Part shown: positions 5,473 to 6,239 of the stretch, in pieces | How positions within the stretch are numbered: the first letter of the stretch is position 1 | Layout of the letters: each line of letters begins with the position of its first letter | Source of the DNA: Chlorobiota bacterium | GTDB lineage: Bacteria > Bacteroidota > Ignavibacteria > SZUA-365 > JAADGX01 | Direction: 5' to 3' | NCBI GenBank assembly: GCA_013152135.1 | Contig: JAADGX010000244.1 | Coordinates: 1 to 6,239 of the forward strand | DNA length: 6,239 nt | The notes under the pieces: model-generated | Told to the model about the DNA's origin: nothing | Seen by the model: only the letters and a program-made list of their open reading frames with translations | Database searches by the model: none | Program-made: the position numbers and the translations under genes

Positions 5473-5547
5473 CCGCGTATTCCATACCCTCTTTCCTTCC
5501 TCTCTCAATCCCCGGTACGCCATGATGCCCGGCACATGGAAACGCGG
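5473..5547 (+). repeat. Long-range inverted repeat with one bulge
   Basis: CCGCGTATTCCAT (5473-5485) pairs with ATGGAAACGCGG (5536-5547) over 12 base pairs, with a single bulged A at 5479. The 50-nt loop contains a 20-nt pyrimidine-only tract (5487-5506). It begins 6 bases after the transporter stop. No T-run follows, so it is not a classical terminator. A 3'-end stabilising stem or a Rho-loading region (C-rich, G-poor tract) are possibilities. Confidence 0.4.
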
Positions 5548-5575
5548 ATGGAAAAGACTATACCCGTATGTTCTA

Positions 5576-5605
5576 TTGAAATTCGGCGCTCGAATGCTAT
5601 CTTTG
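5576..5605 (+). promoter_or_regulatory. Bacteroidota-type promoter for murA
   Basis: TTG (5576-5578), exactly 19 bases, then TATCTTTG (5598-5605) matches the Bacteroidota consensus TTG-N19-TAnnTTTG at every defined position. Transcription would start near 5610, giving a leader of roughly 45 nt that includes the AAGGAG ribosome site. It implies murA is transcribed separately from the transporter gene. Confidence 0.65.
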
Positions 5606-5638
5606 ACTTTCGTGTTTGATTGATCTGCCGAACCCGAT

Positions 5639-5644
5639 AAGGAG
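5639..5644 (+). promoter_or_regulatory. Ribosome binding site supporting the TTG start of murA
   Basis: AAGGAG lies 10 nt before the TTG at 5655, somewhat long but usable. It supports TTG as initiator since no in-frame ATG or GTG precedes the conserved MurA N-terminus. Confidence 0.65.
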
Positions 5645-5654
5645 TCATTTCTGC

Positions 5655-6239
5655 TTGGATAAATTCATCATACACGGCGGCAACAGGCTTTCCGGTGAGA
5701 TCCGGATCAGCGGAGCCAAGAACGCCTCCCTGGCTCTCATGCCCGCCGCCCTGCTGGGAGAAAGTCCGTCGACACTCCGCAACACTCCCGATCTTCGCGA
5801 CACCGCAACCATGCTGCAACTGCTGCGATCGATGGGGGCAACCTGCGTTCGTGAAGGCGATGCAGTCACAATCGATCCGGCAAGCATAAACGTCCTGGAA
5901 GCACCCTACCAACTCGTCAAGAAAATGCGCGCCTCCTTTTACGTGTTGGGACCGATGGTCGCGCGATACGGAAAAGCCCGGGTCTCGTACCCCGGCGGTT
6001 GCGCCTGGGGTCCCCGACCGGTAAACCTCCACATCGAGGGTATACGAAAACTCGGGGCACGCATCGACCTCCAGGAAGGATACATCGTCGCTGAAGCGCA
6101 ACGGTTGCACGGCGCGGAAATCACGTTCGACGTCTCGTCCGTTGGCGCCACCGGCAACGTGCTCATGGCCGCCACGCTGGCCAAGGGTGAAACCGTTATC
6201 AACAACGCCGCCAAGGAGCCGGAAATCCAGCACCTTGCG
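5655..6239 (+). CDS. murA: UDP-N-acetylglucosamine 1-carboxyvinyltransferase MurA, 3' end missing
   Basis: First committed step of peptidoglycan precursor synthesis: transfer of enolpyruvate from PEP to UDP-GlcNAc in the cytoplasm. 195 residues are visible of a usual 420 or so, because the window ends inside the gene. Translation from TTG gives MDKFIIHGG, the canonical N-terminus. SGAKNASLALMPAALL (19-34) carries Lys22 and Asn23 of the substrate site, RASFYVLGPMVARYG (92-106) is typical, and PGGCAWGPRPV (113-123) contains the catalytic, fosfomycin-reactive Cys116, with Arg121 beside it. The presence of Cys rather than Asp predicts a fosfomycin-sensitive enzyme in principle. VSSVGATGNVLMAATLAKG (160-178) continues the fold. 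All active-site landmarks in the visible part are intact. It has its own promoter upstream. Confidence 0.97.
   Translation, partial: MDKFIIHGGNRLSGEIRISGAKNASLALMPAALLGESPSTLRNTPDLRDTATMLQLLRSMGATCVREGDAVTIDPASINVLEAPYQLVKKMRASFYVLGPMVARYGKARVSYPGGCAWGPRPVNLHIEGIRKLGARIDLQEGYIVAEAQRLHGAEITFDVSSVGATGNVLMAATLAKGETVINNAAKEPEIQHLA

Noticed and set aside
5522..5623. Small plus-strand frame of 33 residues starting with ATGATG between the transporter and murA.
   Set aside because: It spans the exact-match murA promoter, has no ribosome binding site, and its product resembles nothing I recognise.

Overview
The window fits a Gram-negative member of the Bacteroidota/Chlorobiota (FCB) group. It carries murein genes (a periplasmic-type amidase and murA) and two secreted proteins that look like outer-membrane beta-barrels. 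GroES is short (90 residues) with a trimmed roof segment, as in Bacteroidota. Upstream of murA is a sequence matching the Bacteroidota promoter form TTG-N19-TAnnTTTG. Several genes lack a Shine-Dalgarno sequence, and two probably use GTG or TTG starts. I cannot assign a genus.

Layout. Positions 3-845 (+) hold the 3' part of an N-acetylmuramoyl-L-alanine amidase cut by the left edge. It converges, 32 bp away, on two minus-strand genes (878-1555 and 1635-2267) that encode diverged paralogous exported beta-barrel-like proteins of unknown function. A 341-bp divergent intergenic region (2268-2608) contains several inverted repeats and a candidate promoter. From there everything is on the plus strand: nth (endonuclease III, 2609-3289); a tight set of an OsmC-family protein (3404-3841), a YruB/NrdH-type glutaredoxin (3838-4095) and groES (4118-4390); a 155-bp GC-rich leader with hairpins; a membrane protein of the ArsP_2/putative manganese transporter family (4546-5466); a 188-bp spacer with a bulged inverted repeat and the murA promoter; and murA (5655 to the right edge, incomplete).

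How the genes fit together. The OsmC-glutaredoxin-GroES block overlaps or is closely spaced and is probably one transcript. It joins thiol/peroxide defence with a co-chaperonin, and groEL is not next to groES. The metal exporter-like gene follows but may have its own control. The window ends are cell-wall functions: murA makes a peptidoglycan precursor and the amidase cleaves peptidoglycan. Most of the window is ordinary housekeeping sequence. The less explained parts are the paralogous barrel pair with its conserved C-terminal motif, the thiol/chaperonin operon, and the structured non-coding DNA at 2268-2608, 4391-4545 and 5473-5547.
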